Assembly: GCF_003581425.1 (NCBI RefSeq)
Contig: NZ_QXTG01000001.1
Span: 620,001 to 684,000, forward strand
DNA: 64,000 bases
Source of the DNA: Amnibacterium setariae
GTDB taxonomy: Bacteria > Actinomycetota > Actinomycetes > Actinomycetales > Microbacteriaceae
Direction: 5' to 3'
Under the pieces are notes generated by a model, which was not told where the DNA came from, made no database searches, and was given only the letters and a program-made list of their open reading frames with translations. This document shows, one piece after another, positions 7,229 to 15,144 of the stretch. Numbering within the stretch: the first letter of the stretch is position 1; each line of letters opens with the position of its first letter. The translations under genes and the position numbers were made by a program.

Positions 7229-8263
7229 TCAGGACCGGGGGCGGCGGCGCGGGTCGATGTGGATCTTCGGCCCGCGCCCCGCCCCCGGTCCGCGCCGTCC
7301 CGAGAACCGGAGCGGCACCTCCTCGAGCGCGATCAGCTCGCCGACGACCGCGTCGGGCACGACCGCGCCCGACGCGTAGGCGGCGATTGTCGCCTCGAGG
7401 GCGGGGGAGGCGGACAGGACGCCGACGAGCGTCACGTCCTGGAGCACCGCGTCGCGGGTGTCGATCGGGCTCGGAGCGGAGGAGAGGCCGATCAGCACGA
7501 CCCGGCCCGCTGGCCGGACGAGCCGCAGGGCCAGCGCGGGCGCACCCGCGTCGTTCGTGGCGTCCACGACGGCGTCGAAGCGGTCCTGCGGGCCCGCAGC
7601 GAGCTCCTCGACGCGATGCGTCGCGTGCGCGCCGAGGTCCCGGGCGAGCGCGAGCGTCGTCGCGTCGACGCCGGCGACGTGCACCTCCGCGCCCCCCGCG
7701 AGCGCGAACAGCGCGACGAGGAGCCCGATGGTGCCGGACCCGAGCACGAGCAGCCGCGAGCCGGGGCCGACGGCCGCGCCGTGCACGGCGCGCAGCGCGT
7801 TCCCGCCCGGCTCGACCAGGGCGGCGGCCGTGAGCCCCACGTGCTCCGGGATGCGGTGCGCGACCCGGGTCGGCAGGACCAGCCGCTCGGCGAGGGCGCC
7901 CGGCCGGTCGCCGCGGATGCCCACCTCCTCCCGGTCCGGGCAGACGTGGTGGCGGCCGGCCGTGCAGGCGGCGCAGCGGCCGCAGCCGATCATCGTGTCG
8001 CCGGTCACGCGCCGGCCCGCCCAGTCGCCGTCCTCGGAGGAGCCGGCGGCGAGCACCCGGCCGACCCACTCGTGCCCGAGCCGGAGGGGGAAGCGCGTGA
8101 CGCCCTGCTGGATGTAGGCCATCTCGCCGCTCCACAGCTCGACGTCCGTGCCGCAGATCCCGGCGCGCTCGACCTCGACGAGCAGCTCGCCCGGACCGGC
8201 GACCGGGTCCGGCACCTCCCGAACGGCGGCCGCGCGGGGCGCGTCGACGACGAGCGCGCGCAT
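7229..8263 (-). CDS. Zinc-dependent alcohol dehydrogenase family protein
   Basis: A 344-residue medium-chain dehydrogenase. It shows the catalytic zinc site GICGTDVELW and GHEWVGRV, the structural zinc cluster CGRCAACTAGRHHVC (four Cys), and a Rossmann fold at LLVLGSGTIGLL. The C-terminus is Arg-rich. The start at 8263 overlaps the upstream stop codon (ATGA), so it is translationally coupled to the 234-residue gene before it. It resembles sorbitol/threonine dehydrogenase-type enzymes; the substrate cannot be told. Confidence 0.88.
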   Translation of the reverse strand: MRALVVDAPRAAAVREVPDPVAGPGELLVEVERAGICGTDVELWSGEMAYIQQGVTRFPLRLGHEWVGRVLAAGSSEDGDWAGRRVTGDTMIGCGRCAACTAGRHHVCPDREEVGIRGDRPGALAERLVLPTRVAHRIPEHVGLTAAALVEPGGNALRAVHGAAVGPGSRLLVLGSGTIGLLVALFALAGGAEVHVAGVDATTLALARDLGAHATHRVEELAAGPQDRFDAVVDATNDAGAPALALRLVRPAGRVVLIGLSSAPSPIDTRDAVLQDVTLVGVLSASPALEATIAAYASGAVVPDAVVGELIALEEVPLRFSGRRGPGAGRGPKIHIDPRRRPRS

Positions 8264-8967
8264 CAGCGGGTCGTGCCGCGGCGCCGGGCGACCGCGTAGG
8301 ACGGCTCGCGGAGGGCGCGGGTCCAGCCGTAGGTGCCCGCGCCGCGCGGCGGTCGGAGCACGGGGTCGAACCGGGGCTCCGGGCCGTCGAGCGCGCCGTC
8401 GACCGGGGCGAGGTCGACCGTCGCGAAGCGGTGCCACCGCTCGGTCGCCGGCGCGAACAGCAGCTCGAGGGCCCACGGCTCCGCCGCCAGGGCCGCGCGG
8501 ACGTCCTCCATCCGGGCCGGCAGCGGTCGCGGGCGGCGGGAGCGCGCGGCGACGAGGACCGGGCCGTGCTCCCCGCGGTACGGCATGAGCGTCGAGAGGA
8601 CCGCCTGCCCCGCCGACCACCGCGGCTGCAGCAGGAAGCGGCCCGGCACGCCGATGCCGGTGGAGGAGAGCAGCAGGTCGCCGCCGTCGACCCGCAGCGC
8701 GAGCCCGATCACGTCGGGGAGCGAGGCGGGCAGCGCGGCGCCGCGGGAGAGCCGCGCTTCGACGAGCGCGGCCTCGCCGGCGCTCGTACCGGGCTCGTCG
8801 ATCCAGGCGATCCCGGCGCGCGTCGCGTGCGGCAGCCGCTGCAGGCGGCCCTGCAGCAGCAGGCCCGTCGTGTGGATCGGACGCGGCCCGCGCACGGCGC
8901 CGATCACCCCGATGGCGGCCGCGAGCACGCGGCCGAGCCCGCGCGCGGCGTCGTCCTCGATCGTCAT
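8263..8967 (-). CDS. Conserved hypothetical protein, coupled to dehydrogenase
   Basis: A 234-residue protein beginning MTIEDD. CAGGAT lies six bases before this ATG, fitting a leaderless start. Recognisable blocks include HTTGLLLQGRL, WIDEPGTSAGEAALVEARLSR, SLPDVIGLALRVDG and DLLLSSTG. Similar actinobacterial proteins exist and are sometimes labelled phosphodiesterase, but I see no metal-binding motif to support that. It shares ATGA with the dehydrogenase gene, so the two probably act together. Confidence 0.7.
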   Translation of the reverse strand: MTIEDDAARGLGRVLAAAIGVIGAVRGPRPIHTTGLLLQGRLQRLPHATRAGIAWIDEPGTSAGEAALVEARLSRGAALPASLPDVIGLALRVDGGDLLLSSTGIGVPGRFLLQPRWSAGQAVLSTLMPYRGEHGPVLVAARSRRPRPLPARMEDVRAALAAEPWALELLFAPATERWHRFATVDLAPVDGALDGPEPRFDPVLRPPRGAGTYGWTRALREPSYAVARRRGTTR

Positions 8968-9012
8968 CGGCCCATCCTGCACGGCACCGCGGCGGCGGCG
9001 CCGTGCGCGGGC

Positions 9013-9132
9013 TCAGCCGACCGCGACCTCGCCGACGAGCCCGTGCAGCAGCAGCACGGCGCCGAGGACGACGGCGTTCGCCGCGGCCGCGAGCAGGAGG
9101 AGCGCGAGGTCCGAGCGGAGGTGCCGGATCAC
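9013..9132 (-). CDS. 39-residue single-span membrane peptide
   Basis: A GTG overlapping the stop of the upstream gene (GTGA) opens a 39-codon frame. Its product has one hydrophobic stretch (LALLLLAAAANAVVLGAVLLLH) after a short basic start. The four-base overlap suggests translational coupling to the RVPIEIRH paralogue. Nothing is known to me about the family; it is too short for most annotation pipelines. Confidence 0.5.
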   Translation of the reverse strand: MIRHLRSDLALLLLAAAANAVVLGAVLLLHGLVGEVAVG

Positions 9133-9356
9133 CGGCGCGCTCCGGCGGGGGAGCCGTGCCGGATCTCGATGGGGACCCGCCGTCCGCTGTCGAGCACGCC
9201 CTCGAGGAAGTCGCTGCGGGCGTCGGGCTCGGGCCTCCGCTGCCATCCCGTGCTGATCAGCAGCTCGACCAGGTCCGGGCCCGACGCGCCGGCGCGCAGG
9301 GCCGCGTCGATCGCGGTGCCGAGCGTCCGCCGCGCCTCCGCGATGTCCGTGCTCAT
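9129..9356 (-). CDS. Small protein with RVPIEIRH motif (paralogue 2)
   Basis: A 75-residue protein beginning MSTDIAEARR and ending RVPIEIRHGSPAGARR. It is a paralogue of 3829-4053 with the same helix-then-strand layout (DLVELLISTGWQ, FLEGVLDSGR). An ATG 16 codons upstream is possible, but the MST start matches the paralogue. It overlaps a downstream membrane peptide gene by 4 bp. No function known. Confidence 0.65.
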   Translation of the reverse strand: MSTDIAEARRTLGTAIDAALRAGASGPDLVELLISTGWQRRPEPDARSDFLEGVLDSGRRVPIEIRHGSPAGARR

Positions 9357-9473
9357 GGGGCTCAGCATGGCCGCCGCCGGTCGCTCGGCGGGGCCGCTCC
9401 GCACGGCCGCGCGAGGTGTTCACGGAGCCGTCATCGCCACGTCGACGGCCGTTCCGCGCCGGCATGGCGGTGG

Positions 9474-10694
9474 TCAGAGCAGCACGGCCCCCAGCAGGGC
9501 CGCGCCGACGACGACCGCCCACGGCGGCGCGCCGAGCCGCCCGAGCGCGACGAACGCGGCGACGGCGATCGCGAGCGACAGCGGCGACGTGATCCCGCTC
9601 GTGAACACGGGGTCGTAGAGCGCAGCTGCGAGCAGACCGACGACGCCCGCGTTGACGCCGTCGATCGCGTGCCGCACGCGGGGGAGCCGGCGAAGGGCGA
9701 CCCAGAAGGGCAGCGCGCCGACGAGCACGAGCGCGCCGGGCAGGAAGATCCCGACCAGGGCGACCGCGGCGCCGGTCCAGCCGGTGGGAGTGCCGGAGCT
9801 CACGGCGCCGAGGAAGGCGGAGAACGTGAACAGCGGCCCCGGTACCGCCTGCGCGGCGCCGTAGCCGGCGAGGAAGTCCGCTCGGTCGACGAGCCCGGCG
9901 TCGACCGTGAGCGGTTCCAGCAGCGGCAGCACGACGTGGCCGCCGCCGAACACGAGCGCCCCGGCTCGGTAGAACGCGCCGAACAGCCGCAGCCCGCCGT
10001 TCTGCGTCGCCGCGACGGCGAGCGGGAGACCCGCCAGCAGCACCCCGTAGGCCGCGAGGCAGGCGATCGAGACCGCGCGGGGCACGTGGACCGTGAAGCC
10101 GTCGCCGGGGTCCGGCACGGGCGCCTCCCCGCGGAGCGCGAGCAGGACGGCGAGGCCTGCTGCGGCGATCACGGCGATCTGCAGGGCTCCGGTCGGCACG
10201 AGCAGTGCGGCGACGGTGGCCGCCGCCGCGATCGCCGCACGACGACGATCCGGTGCGAGCGACTTCGCCGTCGTGAGCACCGCCAGCGCGACGACGCCGA
10301 CGGCCGCCGCCTGCAGGCCGCGAACCCAGCCGCCGTCCGCGAGCCCGGCGAAGCGGGAGAGCACGAGCGCGACCGCGACGAGCAGCACCGCGGACGGCAG
10401 CGTGAAGGCCGCCCATGCGGCGAGCAGCCCGAGGAACCCGGCCCGCTGGAGCCCGATCGCCATCCCGACCTGGCTCGACGCGGGCCCGGGCAGGAACTGC
10501 GCCAGCGCCACGACGTCCGCGTAGGCGCGCTCGCCGAGCCATCGTCGCCGCTGCACGAACTCGGTGTGGAAGTACCCGATGTGCGCCACGGGCCCGCCGA
10601 AGGACGTGAGGCCGAGGCGGAGGAACACGAGGAGGACCGACAGCGGCCTCCCGGGATGCCGGGCGACCGGCTGCGACTCCGCGGTGACGTCCAC
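9474..10694 (-). CDS. chrA: Chromate transporter ChrA
   Basis: A 406-residue membrane protein in two homologous halves. Each half carries the chromate-transporter signature: LGLTSFGGPVAHIGYF with LAQFLPGPASSQVG in the first, and GALVFGGGHVVLPLLE with AAQAVPGPLFTFSAFLG in the second. This is the two-domain CHR family (PF02417), which exports chromate by proton exchange in characterised members. The GTG at 10694 (MDVTAESQPV) is preferred because open sequence further upstream merely translates the intergenic 33-nt repeat. About ten membrane spans are visible. Confidence 0.9.
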   Translation of the reverse strand: MDVTAESQPVARHPGRPLSVLLVFLRLGLTSFGGPVAHIGYFHTEFVQRRRWLGERAYADVVALAQFLPGPASSQVGMAIGLQRAGFLGLLAAWAAFTLPSAVLLVAVALVLSRFAGLADGGWVRGLQAAAVGVVALAVLTTAKSLAPDRRRAAIAAAATVAALLVPTGALQIAVIAAAGLAVLLALRGEAPVPDPGDGFTVHVPRAVSIACLAAYGVLLAGLPLAVAATQNGGLRLFGAFYRAGALVFGGGHVVLPLLEPLTVDAGLVDRADFLAGYGAAQAVPGPLFTFSAFLGAVSSGTPTGWTGAAVALVGIFLPGALVLVGALPFWVALRRLPRVRHAIDGVNAGVVGLLAAALYDPVFTSGITSPLSLAIAVAAFVALGRLGAPPWAVVVGAALLGAVLL

Positions 10695-10762
10695 CCCGCA
10701 ACGGTGCCGGGCGAAGGTGAACGGAGGAGCAGCGCGTCGTCCATCCCGAAGCGCCCCCCGTT

Positions 10763-10795
10763 GGTCGAGGTGCGAGCGCAGCGAGCCTCGAGACC
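10763..10795 (+). repeat. 33-nt dispersed palindromic repeat, copy 1
   Basis: Intact copy of a 33-nt element that starts GGTCGAGG and ends CCTCGAGACC, so its ends are near-inverted repeats, around an inner GCGAGCGCAGCGAG. It is preceded by CCCGTT. It lies upstream of chrA, between chrA and the HNH gene. Confidence 0.85.
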
Positions 10796-10820
10796 ACCGC
10801 ACGCGGGATGGTTTCGGCAC

Positions 10821-10837
10821 GGGCGCGGAGCGCCCGG
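10821..10837. terminator. Short GC hairpin between two repeat copies
   Basis: CGGGCGC-GGA-GCGCCCG, a perfect 7-bp stem with a 3-nt loop. It lies between repeat copies 1 and 2 and downstream of the leftward HNH gene. No T-run follows, as is common for terminators in high-GC actinobacteria. Confidence 0.4.
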
Positions 10838-10857
10838 CTCAACCACCGTGTCCCGTT

Positions 10858-10890
10858 GGTCGAGGTGCGAGCGCAGCGAGCCTCGAGACC
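10858..10890 (+). repeat. 33-nt dispersed palindromic repeat, copy 2
   Basis: Identical over all 33 positions to copy 1 at 10763-10795, 95 bp away in the same orientation. It sits just past the 3' end of the HNH gene. Confidence 0.85.
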
Positions 10891-10911
10891 AGCACGCACC
10901 TTCGAGCTCGG

Positions 10912-12288
10912 TCAGGCGGAGAGGTTCACCGGCGGCACGGGGCCGCCGGGCCTGCGCCTGCCTCGTGGATCGACGTGGGGTGGCGGTGTCCACCACCACC
11001 TGCCGTCTTCGCGTTGCACCTGCCATCCGTGCTCGTCGTGGAGTCGGTGGCATCGCCAGCAGAGGAGGATCCCGTTCTCGATCGAGGTGGATCCGTACCC
11101 GGCGGGGTCGATGTGCGCGGCATCGCACCAGGACAAGGGTGCGTCGCAGTTCGGGCCCGCGCAGCCCTGATCCCGGACGGCCATCGCTCGCCGTTGGGCT
11201 TCGGAGAAGAACCGACGCCCGGTGCCGAGGTCCAGGGGCTGGCTCTCGCCACCGAGCACGACGGGGATGATCTCCGCCTCGGCCGCGAGCATGCGCGCGG
11301 TCGCGGCGGAGATCGTCTCCATGCACCCGGGCAGCAGGGCGTGGCCGATCCCGCTGCGCAGTGCTTCCTCGCTGATGGTCACGAGCATCGTCACCGCGGT
11401 GCCGGCGACGTGGCCGTCGTCGATCTTGAGCACCTTCTTCGCGATGCGCTGCACGCCGTCCACGCGCCGCTTGTTGAGTGGGCGCAGGTCCTTGTCATCC
11501 AGCTTCGGCGCATCGTCGAGCACGAGCTGGAACCGCCGCTGCGAGGTGTTGGCGTCGAGCGCGGTCTCGAAGAAGCCCGCCGTCAGCGGGTCCAGGTCGA
11601 GCACCCACCGGGTGAGTCCGTTGTCGAGCTTCCGCTTCGACACGGCCGCCTGGCCTGCCAGCTCGCCGTCACGCGGCCCGTTGCCCTCCGGGTGCGCGTA
11701 CGCGGGCACCAGGCGGAAGTGCTCCAGCAGCTCGTCGGCGGTGTAGCCCTCCTGCGACCGCTCCACCAGCTGGCGTTCGAGCTCCTCCAGCTCGAGCGGG
11801 GTGCGGCCGTTCTCGACCTTCTTCAAAGTCCGGACGAGCGCCGCTGCGACGGAGACGTCGAGGCAGCCCTCGTTCAGCGCCGCCGCGACGTGCGCGCGCT
11901 TGGCCGGGAGCGGTGTTCCGTCGATCGCCTCCCGGGGCCGGACCGCCGTCGCGAGGGCGGTGATCGTCCCCGCCTCCTCGCGGGGAACGCCCGCGACCTG
12001 AGCGAGCAGTGCGGCGGGGCTCGCGGCACCCATCGTGCGGGCGAGGTTCGACTCGTCGCGGACCTCGCTGCGGCGGGCGATCTCGCCGGCGAGCTTCGTC
12101 CGCTCCGCCGTCAGGAGGCGGATCGCGCGGCTCGCCGCGGCGGTCGACTGGAGCAGCTCCTGGTCGGTCAGCAGCCGGACCGGGCCGTCCGACGACGCGT
12201 CGTCGAACCTGCCGCTCGCGGAGACGCGGTCGAAGCCGTGCGCGTAGGCGGACGCCTGCTCGAGCAGGGCCTCCGCGTTCCGGTTCAT
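10912..12288 (-). CDS. DUF222 / HNH endonuclease domain protein
   Basis: A 458-residue protein. Residues 1-330 form the helical DUF222 region. The C-terminal HNH part reads CAGPNC..PLSWCDAAHIDP, then NGILLCWRCHRLHDEHGW, giving the paired CxxC zinc knuckles and the catalytic His. A Pro/Arg-rich tail follows. Such proteins are multicopy in Microbacteriaceae and mycobacteria; they are thought to be nucleases related to mobile DNA, but their function is not established. Flanking repeats on both sides suggest a mobile or expanding family. Confidence 0.88.
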   Translation of the reverse strand: MNRNAEALLEQASAYAHGFDRVSASGRFDDASSDGPVRLLTDQELLQSTAAASRAIRLLTAERTKLAGEIARRSEVRDESNLARTMGAASPAALLAQVAGVPREEAGTITALATAVRPREAIDGTPLPAKRAHVAAALNEGCLDVSVAAALVRTLKKVENGRTPLELEELERQLVERSQEGYTADELLEHFRLVPAYAHPEGNGPRDGELAGQAAVSKRKLDNGLTRWVLDLDPLTAGFFETALDANTSQRRFQLVLDDAPKLDDKDLRPLNKRRVDGVQRIAKKVLKIDDGHVAGTAVTMLVTISEEALRSGIGHALLPGCMETISAATARMLAAEAEIIPVVLGGESQPLDLGTGRRFFSEAQRRAMAVRDQGCAGPNCDAPLSWCDAAHIDPAGYGSTSIENGILLCWRCHRLHDEHGWQVQREDGRWWWTPPPHVDPRGRRRPGGPVPPVNLSA

Positions 12289-12409
12289 GCCCGTATTCGA
12301 GCACGGGGCACCGACACTGCATCCGGATCTCGGCCAGCACTTTTCCGTTCAGTGGAACGGCGTGTCCTGGTGCGGCGAAAACGGACAAGTGCGGCCGGAA
12401 CAGACCGAC

Positions 12410-12464
12410 TTGCTCCGGATTCCTGCCGCTTCGCCGACGTCGGAGCGGCACGAATCCGGAGCAA
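12410..12464. repeat. Long hairpin with 24-bp arms
   Basis: Arms 12410-12433 and 12441-12464 are inverted repeats matching at 22 of 24 positions, with a 7-nt loop. The left arm begins TTGCTCCGGATTC and the right arm ends GAATCCGGAGCAA. It could be a terminator for transcripts entering from either side or a repetitive extragenic element. Confidence 0.75.
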
Positions 12465-12471
12465 CTTCGAG

Positions 12472-12504
12472 GGTCTCCACGCTCGCTGCGCTCGCAGCTC
12501 GACC
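12472..12504 (-). repeat. 33-nt dispersed repeat, copy 3 (inverted)
   Basis: Reverse-oriented copy of the 33-nt element, reading GGTCTCCACGCTCGC at its left end and CTCGACC at its right end. Two or three positions differ from the intact copies, which weakens the terminal inverted repeat. Confidence 0.75.
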
Positions 12505-12552
12505 AAGGGGTCGGCGATGGCGGAGCGGGCGACGCGCCGTTGTCCACAGGTT

Positions 12553-12568
12553 TCGAACATGTGTACGA
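12553..12568. promoter_or_regulatory. LexA-like SOS box
   Basis: TCGAAC-ATGT-GTACGA matches the Gram-positive/actinobacterial LexA box (CGAAC-N4-GTTCG) with one mismatch. It overlaps the -35 position and ends eight bases before a TACGAT -10 box at 12576-12581, so bound LexA would block the promoter of 12590-12892. Confidence 0.6.
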
Positions 12569-12589
12569 AGCGATCTACGATCGGTCTCG

Positions 12590-12892
12590 ATGGGGGCGAA
12601 CCGGCGGTACGCGGACGGGCTGCAGCGCAAGCGGTTCAATCGCGACGCCGAGTCGCATGCGCTCGTGCCGCGCAGCCTGAGCGAGATCGAGCGCGGCCCC
12701 GACTCGGTCGTGCGCGGCGAACCCGTCCCGGTGAAGGCCTGGATCGACTACGGCAACGCATCCGCGCAGGTGCTCGGCTCCGCCATCGCCTGGACGCGAC
12801 GCGCGGTCTGCGTGCTCTGGACCGACTCGTACGACCGGCAGCAGGAGGCGTGGGTCTGGGCGGGGGCCGTCGAGAGGATCGAGCCGCGCTGA
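12590..12892 (+). CDS. Small protein under a LexA-like box
   Basis: A 100-residue protein starting MGANRRYADGLQRKRFNR. The N-terminal half is basic. The C-terminal half (VKAWIDYGNASAQVLGSAIAWTRRAVCVLW...EAWVWAGAVERI) looks like a small Trp-rich beta domain. The ATG follows TACGAT by eight bases, so the transcript is nearly leaderless. The SOS-like box just upstream suggests damage induction. I do not recognise a named family. Confidence 0.7.
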   Translation: MGANRRYADGLQRKRFNRDAESHALVPRSLSEIERGPDSVVRGEPVPVKAWIDYGNASAQVLGSAIAWTRRAVCVLWTDSYDRQQEAWVWAGAVERIEPR

Positions 12893-13017
12893 CGACCGGG
12901 CCGCGCGACCTGGGCGGATGCTGGGGAAGCGCTGCAGCGTGTGACGACAGCGCGCCGACCGCACTCGTCATTCAGTGAACGGGTACATCGCCCGACTGCA
13001 CTGAACCGAGGTCCTTC

Positions 13018-13203
13018 ATGCGCAAGTCCGTGCTCCTGCTCGCCGTCGTCGGCGGCGCCGCCTACGTCCTCGGACAGCGCGCGCAGCGGCCGTCGGACAC
13101 GCACTACACGCCGTACCAGCGTGCGGCGCTGCTCTGGACCGACCCCCGCGTCGTGAAGGCGCGTCGCCGCATCAAGCACACGGCACGGCGCGCGGGCCGC
13201 TGA
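13018..13203 (+). CDS. Small membrane-anchored basic protein
   Basis: A 61-residue protein with one N-terminal membrane segment (SVLLLAVVGGAAYVLGQ) and a basic C-terminus (RVVKARRRIKHTARRAGR). It lies 32 bp before the aquaporin gene and may share its promoter. Upstream, at 12971-13005, TTCAGTG and CACTGAA form an inverted repeat around a GGGTAC motif, which is reminiscent of actinobacterial stress-sigma -10 boxes. Confidence 0.6.
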   Translation: MRKSVLLLAVVGGAAYVLGQRAQRPSDTHYTPYQRAALLWTDPRVVKARRRIKHTARRAGR

Positions 13204-13235
13204 GCGTCCGCCGGCGAGAAGAAGGCGCTGCTCCC

Positions 13236-14024
13236 ATGGCCTCCTCGACCCTCCCGGACGCTCGGGTCGGATCCCGCGCCGACGCGGCCCCTCGCGTCGG
13301 CGCCGTCCTCGCCGCCGAGGTGTTCGGCACGTTCCTGCTGGTCCTCGGCGGCGTCGGCACCGCGGTCTTCGCCGCCGCGTTCCCGTCGGCGCAGGACAAC
13401 GCGCTCGGCGTCGGCCACCTCGGCGTCGCGCTGGCCTTCGGGCTCGCGCTCGCCGCGGGCGTCCTCACCGTCGGCCGCGTCTCCGGCGGCCACTTCAACC
13501 CCGCGGTCACCGTCGGCCTCGCCGTCGCGGACCGCACGCCGTGGCGCGCAGTGCCCGGCTACGTCGTCGCCCAGCTGGTCGGCGGCGCGCTCGGCACCAG
13601 CGTGCTCGTCCTCGTCGCGGCGGGCGGGCCCGCCGGCTTCCTCGCCGCCGCCCGGAGCACCGGATTCGCCTCGAACGGCTGGGGCGCGCGCTCGCCCGGC
13701 GGGTTCGGCCTCCCGGCCGTGCTGCTCACGGAGGTGGTGCTCACCGCGGTGTTCGTCGGGCTGATCCTCGCCGTCACCGCCCGGCCGGAGCTCGCGGCGA
13801 TCGCCCCGTTCGCGATCGGGCTCACCCTCACGGCGATCCACCTCGTCAGCATCCCGATCAGCAACACGTCCGTGAACCCGGCGCGATCCGTCGCGACGGC
13901 GATCTACGGCGGCCCGGGCGCGCTCGCCCAGGTGTGGGCCTTCGTGCTCGCCCCGGTCGTCGGCGCCGTGATCGCCGGTGCGGTCCACCGTGCGGCGGTG
14001 CTCCGCGCCGAGCGCCTCCGCTGA
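13236..14024 (+). CDS. aqpZ: Aquaporin (MIP family)
   Basis: A 262-residue channel with six membrane spans and both Asn-Pro-Ala boxes, SGGHFNPAVTVG and SNTSVNPARS, which form the pore. The Arg after the second NPA box is present, and the sequence fits AqpZ-type water channels better than glycerol facilitators. It is inserted between a small membrane protein and an Asp23-like protein, in an apparent envelope or osmotic stress cluster. Confidence 0.92.
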   Translation: MASSTLPDARVGSRADAAPRVGAVLAAEVFGTFLLVLGGVGTAVFAAAFPSAQDNALGVGHLGVALAFGLALAAGVLTVGRVSGGHFNPAVTVGLAVADRTPWRAVPGYVVAQLVGGALGTSVLVLVAAGGPAGFLAAARSTGFASNGWGARSPGGFGLPAVLLTEVVLTAVFVGLILAVTARPELAAIAPFAIGLTLTAIHLVSIPISNTSVNPARSVATAIYGGPGALAQVWAFVLAPVVGAVIAGAVHRAAVLRAERLR

Positions 14025-14076
14025 CCCGCTCGCTCCACCACCACCACCGGCCGCGACCCATCAGAAGGAGTCCCGC

Positions 14077-14670
14077 ATGAGCACGACCAGTCCCGCCAGC
14101 CCCTCCACCGAGCGCACCACCGCCCAGCGCGTGGCCGACGCCGCACTCGGCGTCGACGGCGTGCACCGCGTCGGCACCCCGGTCGGCCGCGCCGTCGACC
14201 GCGTCCGGTCGGCCGCGTCGGCGCCCGGCGCCGAGACGGTGTCGGGCGTCCGGATCACGCGGTTCCCGCAGGCTCCGGCGGCGCGGGTCGTGGTCGTGGC
14301 CGAGTACCCGGTCGACGTCGTGGCGCTCGCCGACCGGGTCCGCTCGCGCGTCGCCGCCGAGCTCGACCCCGGGACCCGCGTCGACGTGGTCGTCGCCGAC
14401 GTGCACGGCCCGTACGACCGGGACGACCGCGTGGACGAGGTCGTCGGCGACGCCGCGGACCGCACGGCGGAGGCGGCGGCGGTCGAGGGCGACCGCGTCG
14501 GTGCGGCGGCCGCCGAGACCGCGCGGCAGCTCGAGTCGGCGGCCGAGCCGGCGCCCCGGCCCGCGGCCGAACCCGCCCCCCGGCCCGCCGCGGAGGCCGA
14601 GCCCGCCCCGGTCCGCGCCGACGGCACCGGTGCCGACGACGTGCTGCCGGAGGGGAGCGGTCGCCCGTGA
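14077..14670 (+). CDS. Asp23/Gls24-like envelope stress protein
   Basis: A 197-residue protein. Residues 10-115 resemble the Asp23 fold (RVADAALGVDGVHRVGTP, VRITRFPQAPAARVVVVAEYPVDVVALADRVR). The C-terminal 60 residues are Pro/Ala/Glu-rich with the tandem unit EPAPRPAA. Asp23 proteins associate with the membrane through small partners. The next gene overlaps by GTGA and encodes a membrane protein, which may be the anchor. AGAAGGAG precedes the ATG. Confidence 0.65.
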   Translation: MSTTSPASPSTERTTAQRVADAALGVDGVHRVGTPVGRAVDRVRSAASAPGAETVSGVRITRFPQAPAARVVVVAEYPVDVVALADRVRSRVAAELDPGTRVDVVVADVHGPYDRDDRVDEVVGDAADRTAEAAAVEGDRVGAAAAETARQLESAAEPAPRPAAEPAPRPAAEAEPAPVRADGTGADDVLPEGSGRP

Positions 14671-15086
14671 CCGCGCTCCTCCGCGGCCGTCGACCCTCGA
14701 CGGCGGAGCGCCGGCGCCCCCGCGCCGTGTGGGCCGCCTTCATCACCTCGGCCGCCGTGTCGGTCGTCGTCGTGGCCGGGGTGCTGCTGCCGGTCCTCGG
14801 CCTGATCGGCGCCGCGGTCGGCTTCACCGCGGGCACGCTGCGCGTGCCCGTCGTCGGGATCGTGCTCGCCGTGGCGATCGGCTACCTGCTCGCGCTGGTG
14901 CTGCTCGCGCTCTGCATCTCGGTGCGCAACGGGCCGCTCGCGTGGGTGCTCGGCGTCGGCGCGGTGGTCTCGACCCTGCTGGTGTCGGTGTGGCCGCTCG
15001 TCGCGGTCGCCCTGGCCGGGGTCGACCAGGTGCAGGACGTCGTGCCGTTCATCGTCGGGCTCGTGCAGCAGGCGCTGCAGCGCTGA
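14667..15086 (+). CDS. Membrane protein, coupled to the Asp23-like gene
   Basis: A 139-residue protein with three or four hydrophobic segments ([66 protein letters not shown]) and a basic N-terminus. Its GTG overlaps the previous stop (GTGA), so the two are made together. It may anchor the Asp23-like protein at the membrane; that is an inference from context. Confidence 0.7.
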   Translation: MTALLRGRRPSTAERRRPRAVWAAFITSAAVSVVVVAGVLLPVLGLIGAAVGFTAGTLRVPVVGIVLAVAIGYLLALVLLALCISVRNGPLAWVLGVGAVVSTLLVSVWPLVAVALAGVDQVQDVVPFIVGLVQQALQR

Positions 15087-15144
15087 GCCGCGAGACCGAC
15101 GCCCCGCGCGGACGACGCACGAGCTGCGCCGGCGGCGGGAGGCG

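Larger units (their letters stand above)
12289..12589. other. 301-bp intergenic region with hairpin, repeat and SOS-like box
   Basis: No gene is supported here. It contains, left to right, the leftward HNH promoter region, a 55-bp hairpin (12410-12464), one 33-nt repeat copy (12472-12504) and the LexA-like box with the promoter of the next gene. The base composition is visibly lower in G+C than the coding regions around it. Confidence 0.6.
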
